NCBI RefSeq assembly: GCF_000190735.1
Contig: NC_015177.1
Span: forward strand, 1,922,001-1,986,000
Source of the DNA: Pseudopedobacter saltans DSM 12145
Lineage (GTDB): Bacteria; Bacteroidota; Bacteroidia; Sphingobacteriales; Sphingobacteriaceae
DNA length: 64,000 bases
Direction: 5' to 3'
Shown in pieces: positions 16,655 to 25,577 of this stretch. A model generated the notes under the pieces. It was not told the origin of the DNA, did not search any database, and worked only from the letters and a program-made list of their open reading frames with translations. Each line of letters begins with the position of its first letter. The first letter of the stretch is position 1. Position numbers and translations under genes: made by a program.

Positions 16655-17446
16655 CTAAAACTTCAATTCCGGAAAATTGGGCAATTGTTCGTTTGCATTA
16701 AGAAGAAATGACTTTGGAGTCGTGCCTGTAAAATATTTAAAATCTCTGATAAAATGAGATTGGTCAAAATAATTCTCTAAATAGGCTATTTCCGTAAGAG
16801 CATTAAAGTTAGCCGTTCTTAGCGTTTTTAAAGCTGACTGAAAGCGACAGATTCTTGAATACAACTTTGGGGAAATGCCTATATATGATTTAAACAGACG
16901 TTCCAACGAGCGTTCTGATATTCTCAAATCGGCTTGCACCTGTTTTAATTCCTGACCTTTTTGAAACTGGTTTAACGCAAATTTTACTTTATCATTTTCA
17001 CCTTTACAGTCTGTTGTTTGTTGTAAGAAAAAATGTTCTAAAACCGCTATTTTTTGTTCTAATGTTTGTGTATTTAGAAGTTGGTCATTTATAGTGGTTT
17101 TAACTAAATCATTGATGTCAGTGTGTCGTTGCGTTAATTCAATTGCTTCTATTCTGAAAACAGATCTTAAAGCTGCGGGTTGGAAACTGACCCCAATATT
17201 TCGAAAACTACCCGTTGCCGTAAGCTGTGAGTACTGAGTAGCTTGCCCAAATAAGAAAGATTGGGGTAATGTTTGCTTGTCTTTATCGTAAAAGACCGTG
17301 GGATTTTCCTGAAAAATCATACCGGGTACGCCCTCGGGAATTATTTTGAATTTTCCAATAAAAGCAGTGCTCGTATTTTCCATTATAAAGAAAAAACGAA
17401 TATGCTTTCGGAGGGGTGGTACAGGCTGTATTATTTTGATATCCAT
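16655..17446 (-). CDS. AraC family transcriptional regulator
   Basis: The start at 17,446 (MDIKIIQPVPPLRKHIRFFF) gives 263 residues; an upstream ATG at 17,485 would add an unlikely leader. The N-terminal part is the cupin-like ligand domain common in Bacteroidota AraC proteins. The C-terminal domain carries two helix-turn-helix units: LKQVQADLRISERSLERLF, and then LTEIAYLENYFDQSHFIRDF followed by KYFTGTTPKSFL. It probably responds to a small molecule and controls the VOC/methyltransferase genes immediately downstream on the same strand. Confidence 0.87.
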   Translation of the reverse strand: MDIKIIQPVPPLRKHIRFFFIMENTSTAFIGKFKIIPEGVPGMIFQENPTVFYDKDKQTLPQSFLFGQATQYSQLTATGSFRNIGVSFQPAALRSVFRIEAIELTQRHTDINDLVKTTINDQLLNTQTLEQKIAVLEHFFLQQTTDCKGENDKVKFALNQFQKGQELKQVQADLRISERSLERLFKSYIGISPKLYSRICRFQSALKTLRTANFNALTEIAYLENYFDQSHFIRDFKYFTGTTPKSFLLNANEQLPNFPELKF

Positions 17447-17505
17447 CCTGAGGTTTTCTAACAAATTTAGCAAAATTAAGCACAATCATCCCAACCCTTC
17501 AGTGT

Positions 17506-18081
17506 TTATATAGATACAATTTCCAATTGATTCTCTTGTTCGGGAATTTGAAAGCCATCTATATATTTGTTTAGGATGAAATCTGTAATCGGAAAAGCGG
17601 CATTTGCCTCAAAAGTTTTATTTCTAATTTTCAGTCTGTTTTTTATTGCCGAAATAGGAGGGTTCATATAAACAAGAAACCACTTTCCGTGGTTTGTTTC
17701 CACTATCCGCTTAAACTCGTTACGCTTTTCCTTTTGCCAAAAGCTAAAGTCTACTACTATATTCCGTTTGGATTTTAGAAGTTCCAAAAACTGAATAAAC
17801 AGTGCCTTTTCTGCTAAAGCTGATAGTTTATCATACTCTTCTTCAGCATAATCTATTCCGAACTGACCATAGTTATTCCATATTTCTTCATCGACCGATA
17901 GCCTATGAAAACCATAACATTCTAACTGTTTTGCGAATGTGGTTTTTCCGGATCCTGACAGTCCACACATGAGAACGACTTTGGGCATATGCTCACAGTT
18001 TAGAATTAAGTCGAACACTTCATTTTCTGTATATACCATATTATAATGGTCTTTTTTTTGTAAATTTCTCGTTAAACCCAT
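17506..18081 (-). CDS. P-loop kinase-like AAA ATPase
   Basis: A 191-residue protein with a clear Walker A motif VVLMCGLSGSGKTTFAKQL (about 36-54), an aspartate-rich RLSVDEEIWNNYGQFG region and a later RNIVVDFSFWQKEKR strand that could act as Walker B, as in small zeta-toxin or kinase-like P-loop proteins. It probably phosphorylates a small molecule; I do not see an antitoxin partner. A start at the second Met (18,039) is also possible. It is transcribed on the same strand as the neighbouring cargo but separated by about 60 bp from each neighbour. Confidence 0.75.
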   Translation of the reverse strand: MGLTRNLQKKDHYNMVYTENEVFDLILNCEHMPKVVLMCGLSGSGKTTFAKQLECYGFHRLSVDEEIWNNYGQFGIDYAEEEYDKLSALAEKALFIQFLELLKSKRNIVVDFSFWQKEKRNEFKRIVETNHGKWFLVYMNPPISAIKNRLKIRNKTFEANAAFPITDFILNKYIDGFQIPEQENQLEIVSI

Positions 18082-18140
18082 AACAAGTTTTAGATTTCAT
18101 TTTTTACTTAATCTCTCAGCTTGTTATCAGCCTATATTAT

Positions 18141-19052
18141 TCATAACACTATTTTTAACTGCGTAGCAACGTAGGGCGAAGCCTTAAAGTAGTACTGTTG
18201 TTTTTTGAATATACTTTTTATCGTTCTTTCAGTCATTTGAGATGGTCTCCAAGCGTTAACTCCTGCCGTGACATTTAAGAATATATTGTCGCCAATTTTT
18301 ACCTCTGGACGAACGCCTCCTATTATATAAGCATGCGAGAAAATCTTATCTTTTCCATCTTGTTCTAAAAGAGCTGTTTGTCCATTCATCTCCCCGATTA
18401 CATTTAATCGGAAGCTGTTATTCAGGTCATATCGGAAACACATTTCCAAGCCGTCCAAAACATTGATTTCAACATTATATTTCCTTTCCATTTTCCAATT
18501 GAGATAAAGTGCTGGAAATAACATCGGATATCCAAAGGAGTTATTGATAGCAGCTCCCACCCCTAAGTCCAAGTTTGACCTTAAATGATATATGAATACT
18601 GTTCCGATATTACCAAGTGTATTTTTAAATCTCATTTGGGAAAACTCCGTACTCGGCATGTATGTGCCTCCACCTATACTTGCCATAATTGACCATTTAT
18701 CGTTCAAAGGACGTAAATGATTTAGATTCAAGCCAACATTCATCATTCTATCCGTTACTATAGGTTCGTCAAAATTACGATTGTGTAGTCGCGCCTGTGC
18801 AAATCTTCCGCTTATAGACCATATTATAGGACGATTCTTTTCATTTAGCTTGACCGACAGAGGAATGTGTACATCCGCTTGATAAATTACAGCAGAACCT
18901 TTTGCATCTCCCACTTTTTGATAGGTTTTACCGTCGGTCTTCCTATAGCTTGATTCTCCTAAATACTCTGTTTTGACTTGTATCTGTATTTGAGCAGCTA
19001 TATCATAACACGTGAATGTCAGGAAAAATAGAATAATAAATTTCATTACCAA
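18141..19052 (-). CDS. Outer-membrane beta-barrel protein (DUF6268-like), hypothetical
   Basis: A 303-residue protein with an N-terminal signal peptide (FIILFFLTFTCYDIAAQ) and then repeated amphipathic beta strands, such as MNVGLNLNHL, WSIMASIGGGTYM, NLDLGVGAAINNSFGYP and FRLNVIGEMNGQ, with a C-terminal strand ending KIVL. This is the pattern of a small outer-membrane barrel, related to the DUF6268 family. The function is unknown. It starts 11 bp after the HD-domain gene on the same strand, so the two are likely one operon. Confidence 0.7.
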   Translation of the reverse strand: MVMKFIILFFLTFTCYDIAAQIQIQVKTEYLGESSYRKTDGKTYQKVGDAKGSAVIYQADVHIPLSVKLNEKNRPIIWSISGRFAQARLHNRNFDEPIVTDRMMNVGLNLNHLRPLNDKWSIMASIGGGTYMPSTEFSQMRFKNTLGNIGTVFIYHLRSNLDLGVGAAINNSFGYPMLFPALYLNWKMERKYNVEINVLDGLEMCFRYDLNNSFRLNVIGEMNGQTALLEQDGKDKIFSHAYIIGGVRPEVKIGDNIFLNVTAGVNAWRPSQMTERTIKSIFKKQQYYFKASPYVATQLKIVL

Positions 19053-19063
19053 ACTTCCACCGA

Positions 19064-19582
19064 TTAACTGTATTTACATAAAGCAAGCGCCTTACCCGCT
19101 TGTGTTTTGATTTTTTTTGAAACAAATTTTCTTAAGGTTTCCGTGTCCTTAGTGCAATCCATAACTTGCATGTTTTCAATAAGGTCTGCCTCCCAAAGAA
19201 TTTGAAAATCTTTTCCATTTATTTTTTCAGGCGTATGATGGTTTCCAACTATATAACATACTCTTTCAATTACGAATGGTTCATAATTATGTTCACTTAA
19301 TATATTTCTTGCAATTGGGACTCCTTCCTGCTCTTGGAGATGCCCCTCCATTGATCCATATTTGCGTAATGCTTCCACAGAACCTATGTCGTGTAAAACA
19401 GCACTTAACTCTATAATACAACTGGTCTGACAGTCTACATTTTCCCCTTCCATAATCGTCCGTGTATTTGCTAACACCTTCATTGTGTGATCGACGCCAT
19501 ACGGTACAGTTCTGAAAATATTTTTCATCTCTTTGATCACTTGGTCTAATTTCTCTGATTTTTCTATGTCCTTATATTTCAT
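19064..19582 (-). CDS. HD-domain phosphohydrolase
   Basis: A 172-residue protein with the HD-superfamily metal site: VDHTMKVLANTRTI (first His), LSAVLHDIGSVEAL (the HD doublet, about residue 67), RVCYIVGNHHTPE and LWEADLIENMQ (the last Asp). All expected ligands are present. It should be a cytosolic metal-dependent phosphohydrolase acting on a nucleotide or similar substrate. No additional sensory domain is present. It is upstream of, and probably cotranscribed with, the outer-membrane barrel gene. Confidence 0.85.
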   Translation of the reverse strand: MKYKDIEKSEKLDQVIKEMKNIFRTVPYGVDHTMKVLANTRTIMEGENVDCQTSCIIELSAVLHDIGSVEALRKYGSMEGHLQEQEGVPIARNILSEHNYEPFVIERVCYIVGNHHTPEKINGKDFQILWEADLIENMQVMDCTKDTETLRKFVSKKIKTQAGKALALCKYS

Positions 19583-19680
19583 ATCACATTATTTTCTGCT
19601 AAGGTCTTAAGAATAGAAAAATCGGACAATGAACCTATGTTAAATAATCTAATCTCCTCGGTGGTTGAAAAACTTTTGGC

Positions 19681-21693
19681 TTACGTGTCAGAACAATCAG
19701 TGTTTAACAAATGCTGTAAATCGGGATCGTTTTTGATACGCTCCATTTCGCTTGCCACAATCTGCAAAACGTCAGCTTTAACCTGTCTGTAATTGGTTTC
19801 AATTACCTGTTTCATATTGTCGTTGCCGTGTTCATCGGTAAAGGATAATATCTGCGGTATCTTTTTGTGCGCTTTGGTTTCGGCAGAAACCTTTTCGTTA
19901 TCCACCACGATTTCAGCATGGAAGATTTTCTGCTCGATACGCTCATCGAAGTTATCAGAAACAGACCCCACGAACATACCCTGTGTAAGCGTGGATATTT
20001 TGGATGCAGGTATAAGGCTGTCCATTTGTGTTGATATGGATGTGGATTTATCATTACGGTTAATGGTCATGCTTTGGCGTTTCTGCAACACCTTACCAAA
20101 ACGCTCACTTAGGTTTTTAGCCGTTTCACCGACCACTTGACCAGAGAAAACATTACCAACGGTATTTTGGATGACCTTGCTTTCCTTATCGCCATAATCC
20201 CTTGTTAATTGTGAATAGTCTTGGAAGCCTAAGCATACTGCCACCTTATTGCTACGTGCCGTTGCGATAAGGTTATCCAGTCCTCGGAAATATATCGTAG
20301 GCAACTCGTCTATGATAACGGAACTTTTTAACCGTTCTTTCTTATTGATGAGTTTTATAATCCTCGAATTGTACAATCCCAAAGCGGAGGAATAGATGTT
20401 TTGACGGTCGGGGTTATTCCCGACACAAAGTATCTTCGGCTCTTGTGGGTTGTTGATGTCCAGTGAAAAATCATCCCCTGTCATGACCCAATAAAGCTGT
20501 GGCGAAATCATCCTTGACAATGGAATTTTCGCCGATGCTATCTGCCCCTGCAACTGGTCTTGCGCTCCGCCCTGCCAAGCATCCATAAAAGCTGATAGGT
20601 AGTTTTCCAGTTCGGGATATGAGGTCAGTATCGTAAAGACGTCTGCATATTTTTTATTCAGCAATTCAATAGCATGGGGAAACGTGCAATATTTTCCGTC
20701 TTCATAGATTTTCAGAAACCAAATGATGGAAGCAAGCAATATAATAGGACTTTCCACGAAAAAATCCCCTTGCTTCAAAATCCACGACCTGTTGAGGTTA
20801 AGCATGATGGTGTAAGAGGCTTCGTAAGCATCGGATATATCCGTCATAAAGGCAGGACTTAACGGGTTGCATCGGTGGCTTCGGCGTGGGTCGTCAAAAT
20901 TGATAACATAAAATTTCGGCTTCACCTTATACTTATCGGAGTGTTTGAGCAAATGATTGTAGGCAATCGTGGAAAGGTCATCAAACTTGAAATCGTAGAT
21001 ATACATCGCAAACCCCTTTTCGATATGTTGCTTGATGTAGTTGTTTACGATGGCGTAGGATTTTCCGGAGCCGGGAGTACCAAGTACAATCGAAGCTCGA
21101 AAAGGGTTGACGATATTAATCCATCCATTGTTCCACTTGCCTTTGTAAAAAAACCGTGTGGGAAGATTGACCGAATATTCATTTTCTATCAGACGGGTTT
21201 CCTGCCCAAAACTCTCGTTTTCATTATTGAAAACATCGTCCATCAGATTGTTGCGAAGTAGTCGGCTCATCCATACCCCTGCCATGAGCAAGGCTATATA
21301 TCCAAAGCCCGTTGTAAGGATATAAAGCGATGTGGCAATCCCATCCGAAAGCTTTAACAATGGCGTGTTCAGAAAGAACAGGACAAAGCCAATGGCTAAG
21401 GCGGTGTAAATCTTACCCCATGTTATCTTTTCATTCTTTACGCCCTTAGTACCGAGACAGCTTAACGCTAACAATACCAGTGCAAAAATCTTGGTGTTAA
21501 GGGTGTGTTCAAAAAGCCCTGCGGTACGGTTGAAATTGGTCAATATCTTACCGATAATTTCCAGTGTCCATCCCCGTTCGGCAAAGAACCCGTAACAGAA
21601 CCAATAAAAGTGCATTAGTACCAAAAGAATACTTACGGCACGCATAAAAGCCATGATTTTGGCTAATCCTCTCAAATCGTCTTCTCCTTGCAT
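19681..21693 (-). CDS. mobC: Type IV coupling ATPase (MobC/TraG-VirD4 type)
   Basis: A 670-residue protein with N-terminal membrane segments (about residues 12-35, 60-78, 88-108 and 120-143), then a cytoplasmic ATPase. Walker A is IVLGTPGSGKSYAIV (about 200-215) and the Walker B-like strand is SSVIIDELPTIYF (about 450). A YSQLTRDYGDKESKVIQNTVGN segment follows (about 490). The family links the relaxase-DNA complex to the transfer channel. By the usual Bacteroidota naming this is MobC, and it lies downstream of the relaxase gene in the same direction, separated by an extra gene and a structured transcript on the other strand. Confidence 0.93.
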   Translation of the reverse strand: MQGEDDLRGLAKIMAFMRAVSILLVLMHFYWFCYGFFAERGWTLEIIGKILTNFNRTAGLFEHTLNTKIFALVLLALSCLGTKGVKNEKITWGKIYTALAIGFVLFFLNTPLLKLSDGIATSLYILTTGFGYIALLMAGVWMSRLLRNNLMDDVFNNENESFGQETRLIENEYSVNLPTRFFYKGKWNNGWINIVNPFRASIVLGTPGSGKSYAIVNNYIKQHIEKGFAMYIYDFKFDDLSTIAYNHLLKHSDKYKVKPKFYVINFDDPRRSHRCNPLSPAFMTDISDAYEASYTIMLNLNRSWILKQGDFFVESPIILLASIIWFLKIYEDGKYCTFPHAIELLNKKYADVFTILTSYPELENYLSAFMDAWQGGAQDQLQGQIASAKIPLSRMISPQLYWVMTGDDFSLDINNPQEPKILCVGNNPDRQNIYSSALGLYNSRIIKLINKKERLKSSVIIDELPTIYFRGLDNLIATARSNKVAVCLGFQDYSQLTRDYGDKESKVIQNTVGNVFSGQVVGETAKNLSERFGKVLQKRQSMTINRNDKSTSISTQMDSLIPASKISTLTQGMFVGSVSDNFDERIEQKIFHAEIVVDNEKVSAETKAHKKIPQILSFTDEHGNDNMKQVIETNYRQVKADVLQIVASEMERIKNDPDLQHLLNTDCSDT

Positions 21694-21852
21694 AACAAAA
21701 AAAATTAGTGATGCAGGGAATTTAGAGGCTATTTAAAAGCACTTATACAAAGGGGTGTCGGATGGCTTTTGGTGGCGGTATTTGGTAGGTATGGAAAAAG
21801 ACAAAGATGCCGTTTACAATGGAATGTGAACAACATCTTTGTTTATGATTTC

Positions 21853-22548
21853 TTAAAAATAAAACTTACCCTCTGCCTTAAAACCTTTAGGTTTTTCGAG
21901 GGGTAAATTTTCCAATTCTTCTTTTTCTCCTCTTCTTGTGTAGTTTCTCAAAATTGCTTCCTTGTCCTTGCCCATCAGATATTTCCCCGTTCTTCTCTCG
22001 AACCATCCGCTTACAACTGCTCCCACGAATTTTTTATAATGGGCTTTGTCCGCCAGTGGAGTTGAGCTATTAAAACTTTCACGAGCATTGCCACTAAGTT
22101 TGGCTTGTGGATGCAACTCGTGATTATATTTCCACCAGACTGATATTTCCAATTCATCGTAACTAATACTTCTCCAAATTATTACGGATGGGTAACCAAG
22201 TAAATCAACGAAAGTATGTCCATCTTCATTATCCGTAGGTGAATGCTCCAGTGAGATAAGACCTTTATCGAGTAAGATATTTATCCCCGCAACAAGTAAA
22301 TTTCTATAAGGATTCACCTTTTTTTGATTGGTTGCAGGCTTGGTTTGATTTGCATCTTTATTGGCATTAAGAAAGTGTTTCCAATTCTTAAAACCTGCAT
22401 TTATAGATGCTTTTTCCAATGCTCGAACATAACTGATATTTTCTTGCTTTTTGATTTTTTTGGCTTGACGTTTAATGAAATCGCCTGTATGCCCATTTAC
22501 TTTATTATTCATCTTTCTACAATTTCTCGTCTGAAAAATGTCACTCAT
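21853..22548 (-). CDS. Hypothetical DUF5623-like protein in the mob region
   Basis: A 231-residue soluble protein; the ATG at 22,515 (MNNKVNGHTGDFIKRQAKKI) is an equally good start and better fits the basic N-terminus. The N-terminal IKRQAKKIKKQENISYVRALE-like segment is helical and basic, and GFKNWKHFL resembles the segment found in DUF5623 proteins. The C-terminal half has a beta-rich region (VIIWRSISYDELEISVWW). The function is unknown. It lies between mobC and mobB, and may be a regulator or cargo rather than transfer machinery. Confidence 0.6.
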   Translation of the reverse strand: MSDIFQTRNCRKMNNKVNGHTGDFIKRQAKKIKKQENISYVRALEKASINAGFKNWKHFLNANKDANQTKPATNQKKVNPYRNLLVAGINILLDKGLISLEHSPTDNEDGHTFVDLLGYPSVIIWRSISYDELEISVWWKYNHELHPQAKLSGNARESFNSSTPLADKAHYKKFVGAVVSGWFERRTGKYLMGKDKEAILRNYTRRGEKEELENLPLEKPKGFKAEGKFYF

Positions 22549-23087
22549 CTACCATATTCCGAAACGAGATAGTTGTTTCGATGATAATAATATATTTAAG
22601 AGGTACGGTGCTGATACAGCTTTGCTATGATGAGTGGCACGCTTCCGTCTAAAGCATAGAACAAATTTAAGCAAATATGGGATAACTTTTTAATGTGCTT
22701 AAAGAATAATTGAATTTAAGTAACTGCTGAAACTAAACCACAAAGACCAAGATGTTAATCCTGGTCTTTGATGGTTAGAAAAAGCTATTGTTGTTTCCCA
22801 TACATTTTTCGTTTCTTCATTTGGTGTTCTACATACCAGTTGTTGAAAATATATTTGGATTCAGCTAAAAAAAGAAAAAACTTTTGGTTTTGCATTGTAC
22901 TGCGCTTTAGAAAAAGATATGTGTAGTATTATTTTATTATCTTTGCATTTAGGAATAACTAAGTAGAAATATCTTTTATCGATATAAAAATCTGGAAATT
23001 CCTATTGCGTTCTTTGGTATGATTCATTTGAAAGATATTCTTGTGGTTGTCGCTGACAGATGGTTGAATAATAAAAATTTAAAATGT
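22549..23087. other. Gene-poor stretch with a long hairpin and a promoter box
   Basis: No convincing gene lies here. CAAAGACCA at 22,741-22,749 pairs with TGGTCTTTG at 22,762-22,770, and the stem continues outward as AACCA/TGGTT with one bulge. TATCTTTG at 22,938-22,945 matches the -7 box TAnnTTTG and would drive the small transcript to the right; no good -33 box is seen at 19-21 bp. Confidence 0.5.
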
Positions 23088-23210
23088 ATGGATACAATAA
23101 AATCAATTTTAATTAACCTTTCATTAGGTTCCATAATGACTCTTTTAGGAAATCTACTTGTAATCGTGAGTTTCGGTATCGGAGGTGAGTTGCCCGAAAC
23201 AATCTATTAG
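23088..23210 (+). CDS. Candidate small hydrophobic peptide
   Basis: A 40-residue frame, MDTIKSILINLSLGSIMTLL followed by a second hydrophobic stretch and the polar tail GELPETIY. In-frame ATG 23,019 would extend it to 63 residues. A single membrane-spanning segment is likely. It is preceded by a TATCTTTG promoter box at 22,938 and followed by a strong terminator, so it belongs to a plausible independent transcript of about 340 nt. Its size and hydrophobicity recall type I toxins or small membrane regulators, but no homologue is recognised. Its last codons overlap the left arm of a 16-bp RNA stem. Confidence 0.35.
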   Translation: MDTIKSILINLSLGSIMTLLGNLLVIVSFGIGGELPETIY

Positions 23211-23264
23211 AATGAATATATCGAATGTACAATTTAGGAAGCTCGGTTCGATACCGAGGCTCAC
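23166..23264 (+). ncRNA. Candidate structured RNA with 16-bp closing stem
   Basis: GTGAGTTTCGGTATCG (23,166-23,181) is complementary to CGATACCGAGGCTCAC (23,249-23,264) over all 16 positions, counting two G-U pairs. Within the right part, CTCGG-TTCGATA-CCGAG (23,242-23,258) forms a perfect tRNA T-arm-like hairpin that competes with it. GGTGAGT (23,184-23,190) and GCTCACC (23,259-23,265) could also pair like a tRNA acceptor stem. The element is closed by a strong terminator. Confidence 0.45.
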
Positions 23265-23270
23265 CGCATT

Positions 23271-23305
23271 AAAGGAGCTTATTTAAAGCTCCTTTTTATT
23301 TTAGT
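23271..23305 (+). terminator. Rho-independent terminator between the small transcript and mobB
   Basis: AAAGGAGCTT (23,271-23,280) pairs with AAGCTCCTTT (23,286-23,295) over 10 bp with a 5-nt loop, followed on the plus strand by TTATTTT. It ends the rightward small transcript and could also stop the leftward mobB transcript. Confidence 0.85.
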
Positions 23306-24585
23306 CTTTTGCGTTTCTTCTTTTTCTTCATACGGTTGGCAAATTCCTGTTCCTCGTAGTCTTCGCCCTGTGCCTCCGGCAGTAGCCCACCCAATCCGTC
23401 TATCAACAAATCATCGGTTGGCTGTTCTTTATTCAGAAAGTCAAAAAGTGCATGGGCTTCCTCTTTCTCTACGGTGTTGCCCGTGGTCGAGGACTGATTT
23501 TGTGCGGATGTTTTTTCGGCTTCTTGGCGTTGCCCGATTGCCTGTTCGTTCCACCAATCATTAAAGACATTAGCCGAAAGGTTTTTGCCCAAAGCCGAAC
23601 CGTTCCAAACGGTACGGCTTTCGTGGTCGATAAAAGTTATACCGTATATACGCCCCTCATCGTTTCGCCGTACCACGGTATTGATGCCCTGCTCCAATAA
23701 CTGCTTTTTAAAATCGGCTTCGTTTGTAGCGGTGTGCATAGCCACTTCAATGGTGCTTTTGAGTACGGCTCTTACAGGGTCGGATTTCATTTTCTCCTTA
23801 GCATTTGCGAATTGGTTTTGCAGTTCGTCCAGTCCTGCCTGCTTGCCGAAAAGGGATGCTTTAAAAGGATTGCTCACTTTTTCTCCCTGCTCGTTCAGTG
23901 CAAAATAGACAAGCCCGTTTTTGGGCTGTCCGTGCAATTCCCCTTTGACTTTCTCGGTGGTAATATTGAACAGCGAAAGCAAAGCATTGTATTCGCCCAA
24001 AGTCTGATATTGATAATAGTTCGGCAGGTGTCGGACTACCGAAGCGATTTGGCTCTTAACGTCTCCGATTCTGTAATCCACCGGACGGAATACCTGCTCA
24101 TTTCCCGTGCGCTGTTTCTCCGTGGCAGGTATCAGATTGTACGCTTGTTCCAAATCCCGACAGATTGCCATTGAACGTGGATGGTCGTAGCTGTCCGGCA
24201 GTTTCTTCCCGTCCAAACCCACACAGACCGTTACGATATGGATATGGGTACGTTCAATATCGGTATGCTTGAAAACGATATAGGGTTGCTTGCCATACCC
24301 CATGCGCTCCATATACTCCTGCGCCATTTCCACGAACTGCCCATCGCTGACCCTATCCGCAGGATCAGGGTTCAGCGATATGTGGCGCACTGGCTTTTCT
24401 GTTCTGATATTTGCGGACAGATACGGTTCAAAACACTGGTGCAGGTAGCTTGTCGAATAGGTATTATCCAATGTTTCGGGTATTCTATTCAGTAACAAAA
24501 CCTGCCCGTTTTCACTGTCAATCTTCTTTTGGTTATAGGAGATAGTCCCGTATAAATTCTCACCCTTTCCAATTTTTGCTATCAT
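23296..24585 (-). CDS. mobB: Relaxase (MobB type)
   Basis: A 429-residue relaxase with an N-terminal nickase domain: MIAKIGKGENLYGTISYN carries the likely catalytic Tyr region (about residue 17), VRHISLNPDPADRV is the second motif and IVFKHTDIERTHIHIVTV (about 103-120) is the histidine triad that binds metal. It should cut one strand at oriT, stay covalently attached and be exported with the DNA. The C-terminal part is charged and ends in a basic run of Lys and Arg. By Bacteroidota naming it is MobB, downstream of MobA, but here a lipoprotein gene on the opposite strand separates the two. Confidence 0.92.
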   Translation of the reverse strand: MIAKIGKGENLYGTISYNQKKIDSENGQVLLLNRIPETLDNTYSTSYLHQCFEPYLSANIRTEKPVRHISLNPDPADRVSDGQFVEMAQEYMERMGYGKQPYIVFKHTDIERTHIHIVTVCVGLDGKKLPDSYDHPRSMAICRDLEQAYNLIPATEKQRTGNEQVFRPVDYRIGDVKSQIASVVRHLPNYYQYQTLGEYNALLSLFNITTEKVKGELHGQPKNGLVYFALNEQGEKVSNPFKASLFGKQAGLDELQNQFANAKEKMKSDPVRAVLKSTIEVAMHTATNEADFKKQLLEQGINTVVRRNDEGRIYGITFIDHESRTVWNGSALGKNLSANVFNDWWNEQAIGQRQEAEKTSAQNQSSTTGNTVEKEEAHALFDFLNKEQPTDDLLIDGLGGLLPEAQGEDYEEQEFANRMKKKKKRKRLK

Positions 24586-24670
24586 CTCTTTCCTTTTTGA
24601 TTATATTAAATATCACGAATTTTCCTCTTTGATAAAAAAAGCTTATTATTGTAATAATAATCGTATAATC

Positions 24671-25045
24671 ATGACCAGAATTTTTACCTTTTTTATCGTT
24701 GTTTTATTGTTTTCCTCTATTACCAGTTGTAAAAAGTCAGATGACACTTCCCCTGCATTAAATCTGAGTGGGACTGAATGGCAGATGTCTAATGAGGAAT
24801 TTGGTGTCAATCTTCGTTTTATGAACGATAGTGTCTGTGCTATTACTATAGGTGCTACTGATGGTAGATTAGGAGTAAATTATTCTGAATACACCTACAA
24901 AAGAGCTTTTGGGATAGATTTAATGATATTAAACCACTCTACTGTAGAATATACTGTTAATTTTTTGGATAGCCATAATCTCCAATTGAGCCGTTCGGTT
25001 GAAAATAAAAGTGTAGACCCCATCGTTTTGGAAAAGCTTAAATAA
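24671..25045 (+). CDS. Small lipoprotein inserted between mobA and mobB
   Basis: The ATG at 24,671 gives 124 residues: MTRIFTFFIVVLLFSSITSC is a lipoprotein signal with the lipobox Ser-Ile-Thr-Ser-Cys, followed by a Lys-Lys-Ser-Asp-Asp start of the mature protein. The rest is a compact beta-rich domain with LSGTEWQM near the start, as in lipocalin-like lipoproteins of Bacteroidota. It should be anchored in the outer or inner membrane. It is opposite in strand to mobA and mobB and is not a usual member of this cluster; entry exclusion or simple cargo are possibilities without direct support. Confidence 0.7.
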   Translation: MTRIFTFFIVVLLFSSITSCKKSDDTSPALNLSGTEWQMSNEEFGVNLRFMNDSVCAITIGATDGRLGVNYSEYTYKRAFGIDLMILNHSTVEYTVNFLDSHNLQLSRSVENKSVDPIVLEKLK

Positions 25046-25083
25046 TAAAAATTATCCTAAAGACTTCTTTTTTCGCTATCATC

Positions 25084-25533
25084 CTATCCGTGTTTTTGCA
25101 GGTGTTCTTTTTCAAATTCCTGTGTTAGTTCAATCACTTTCCGGCACAAGTCCGCCATTTCTGCCGTCTGCTTTTCCAGTTTAAAGAGGTAAGCCGATGC
25201 CTTTTTCTCCGAGAAATTGCGGTAAAGTATCTTCACGATTTGGTTGTAGTTCACGCCAACCGCTCTAAACTGGCTGTAAAAATTGGTGAGCCTCGTATGA
25301 AAATCGACTGCATCCATATCAATTTTTACGGTCTTGATTGGCTTCTGAAAGATGCAGGCTGTAATGAAATGTGCCAATATTTTCATTCCCGATTGCTCGA
25401 ACAACGTGAGGAATTTCGCATTTTCTTCGTCTGTAAGACGAAATACATAACGGTGGATGCATGGGTCTGCTTTAGGCTTGCGCCCACCTTTGTTTGTTCG
25501 GTTTCTGCTGTTGTCTTCCATATCTAAATCCAT
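25084..25533 (-). CDS. mobA: Mobilisation accessory protein (MobA type)
   Basis: A 149-residue protein. It starts with a basic segment (NRTNKGGRKPKADPCIHRY), then has VFRLTDEENAKFLTLFEQSG, a ribbon-helix-helix-like DNA-binding region, and a C-terminal block GVNYNQIVKILYRNF followed by a coiled-coil helix. This is the pattern of relaxosome accessory proteins (MobA/MobC-like) that bind oriT and help the relaxase. It lies next to the hairpin-rich putative oriT and is transcribed away from it, toward mobB. Confidence 0.9.
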   Translation of the reverse strand: MDLDMEDNSRNRTNKGGRKPKADPCIHRYVFRLTDEENAKFLTLFEQSGMKILAHFITACIFQKPIKTVKIDMDAVDFHTRLTNFYSQFRAVGVNYNQIVKILYRNFSEKKASAYLFKLEKQTAEMADLCRKVIELTQEFEKEHLQKHG

Positions 25534-25577
25534 TAATAACCGAGCTTCAGCGAGCTCAACTTTAGTTAATTAAAATA

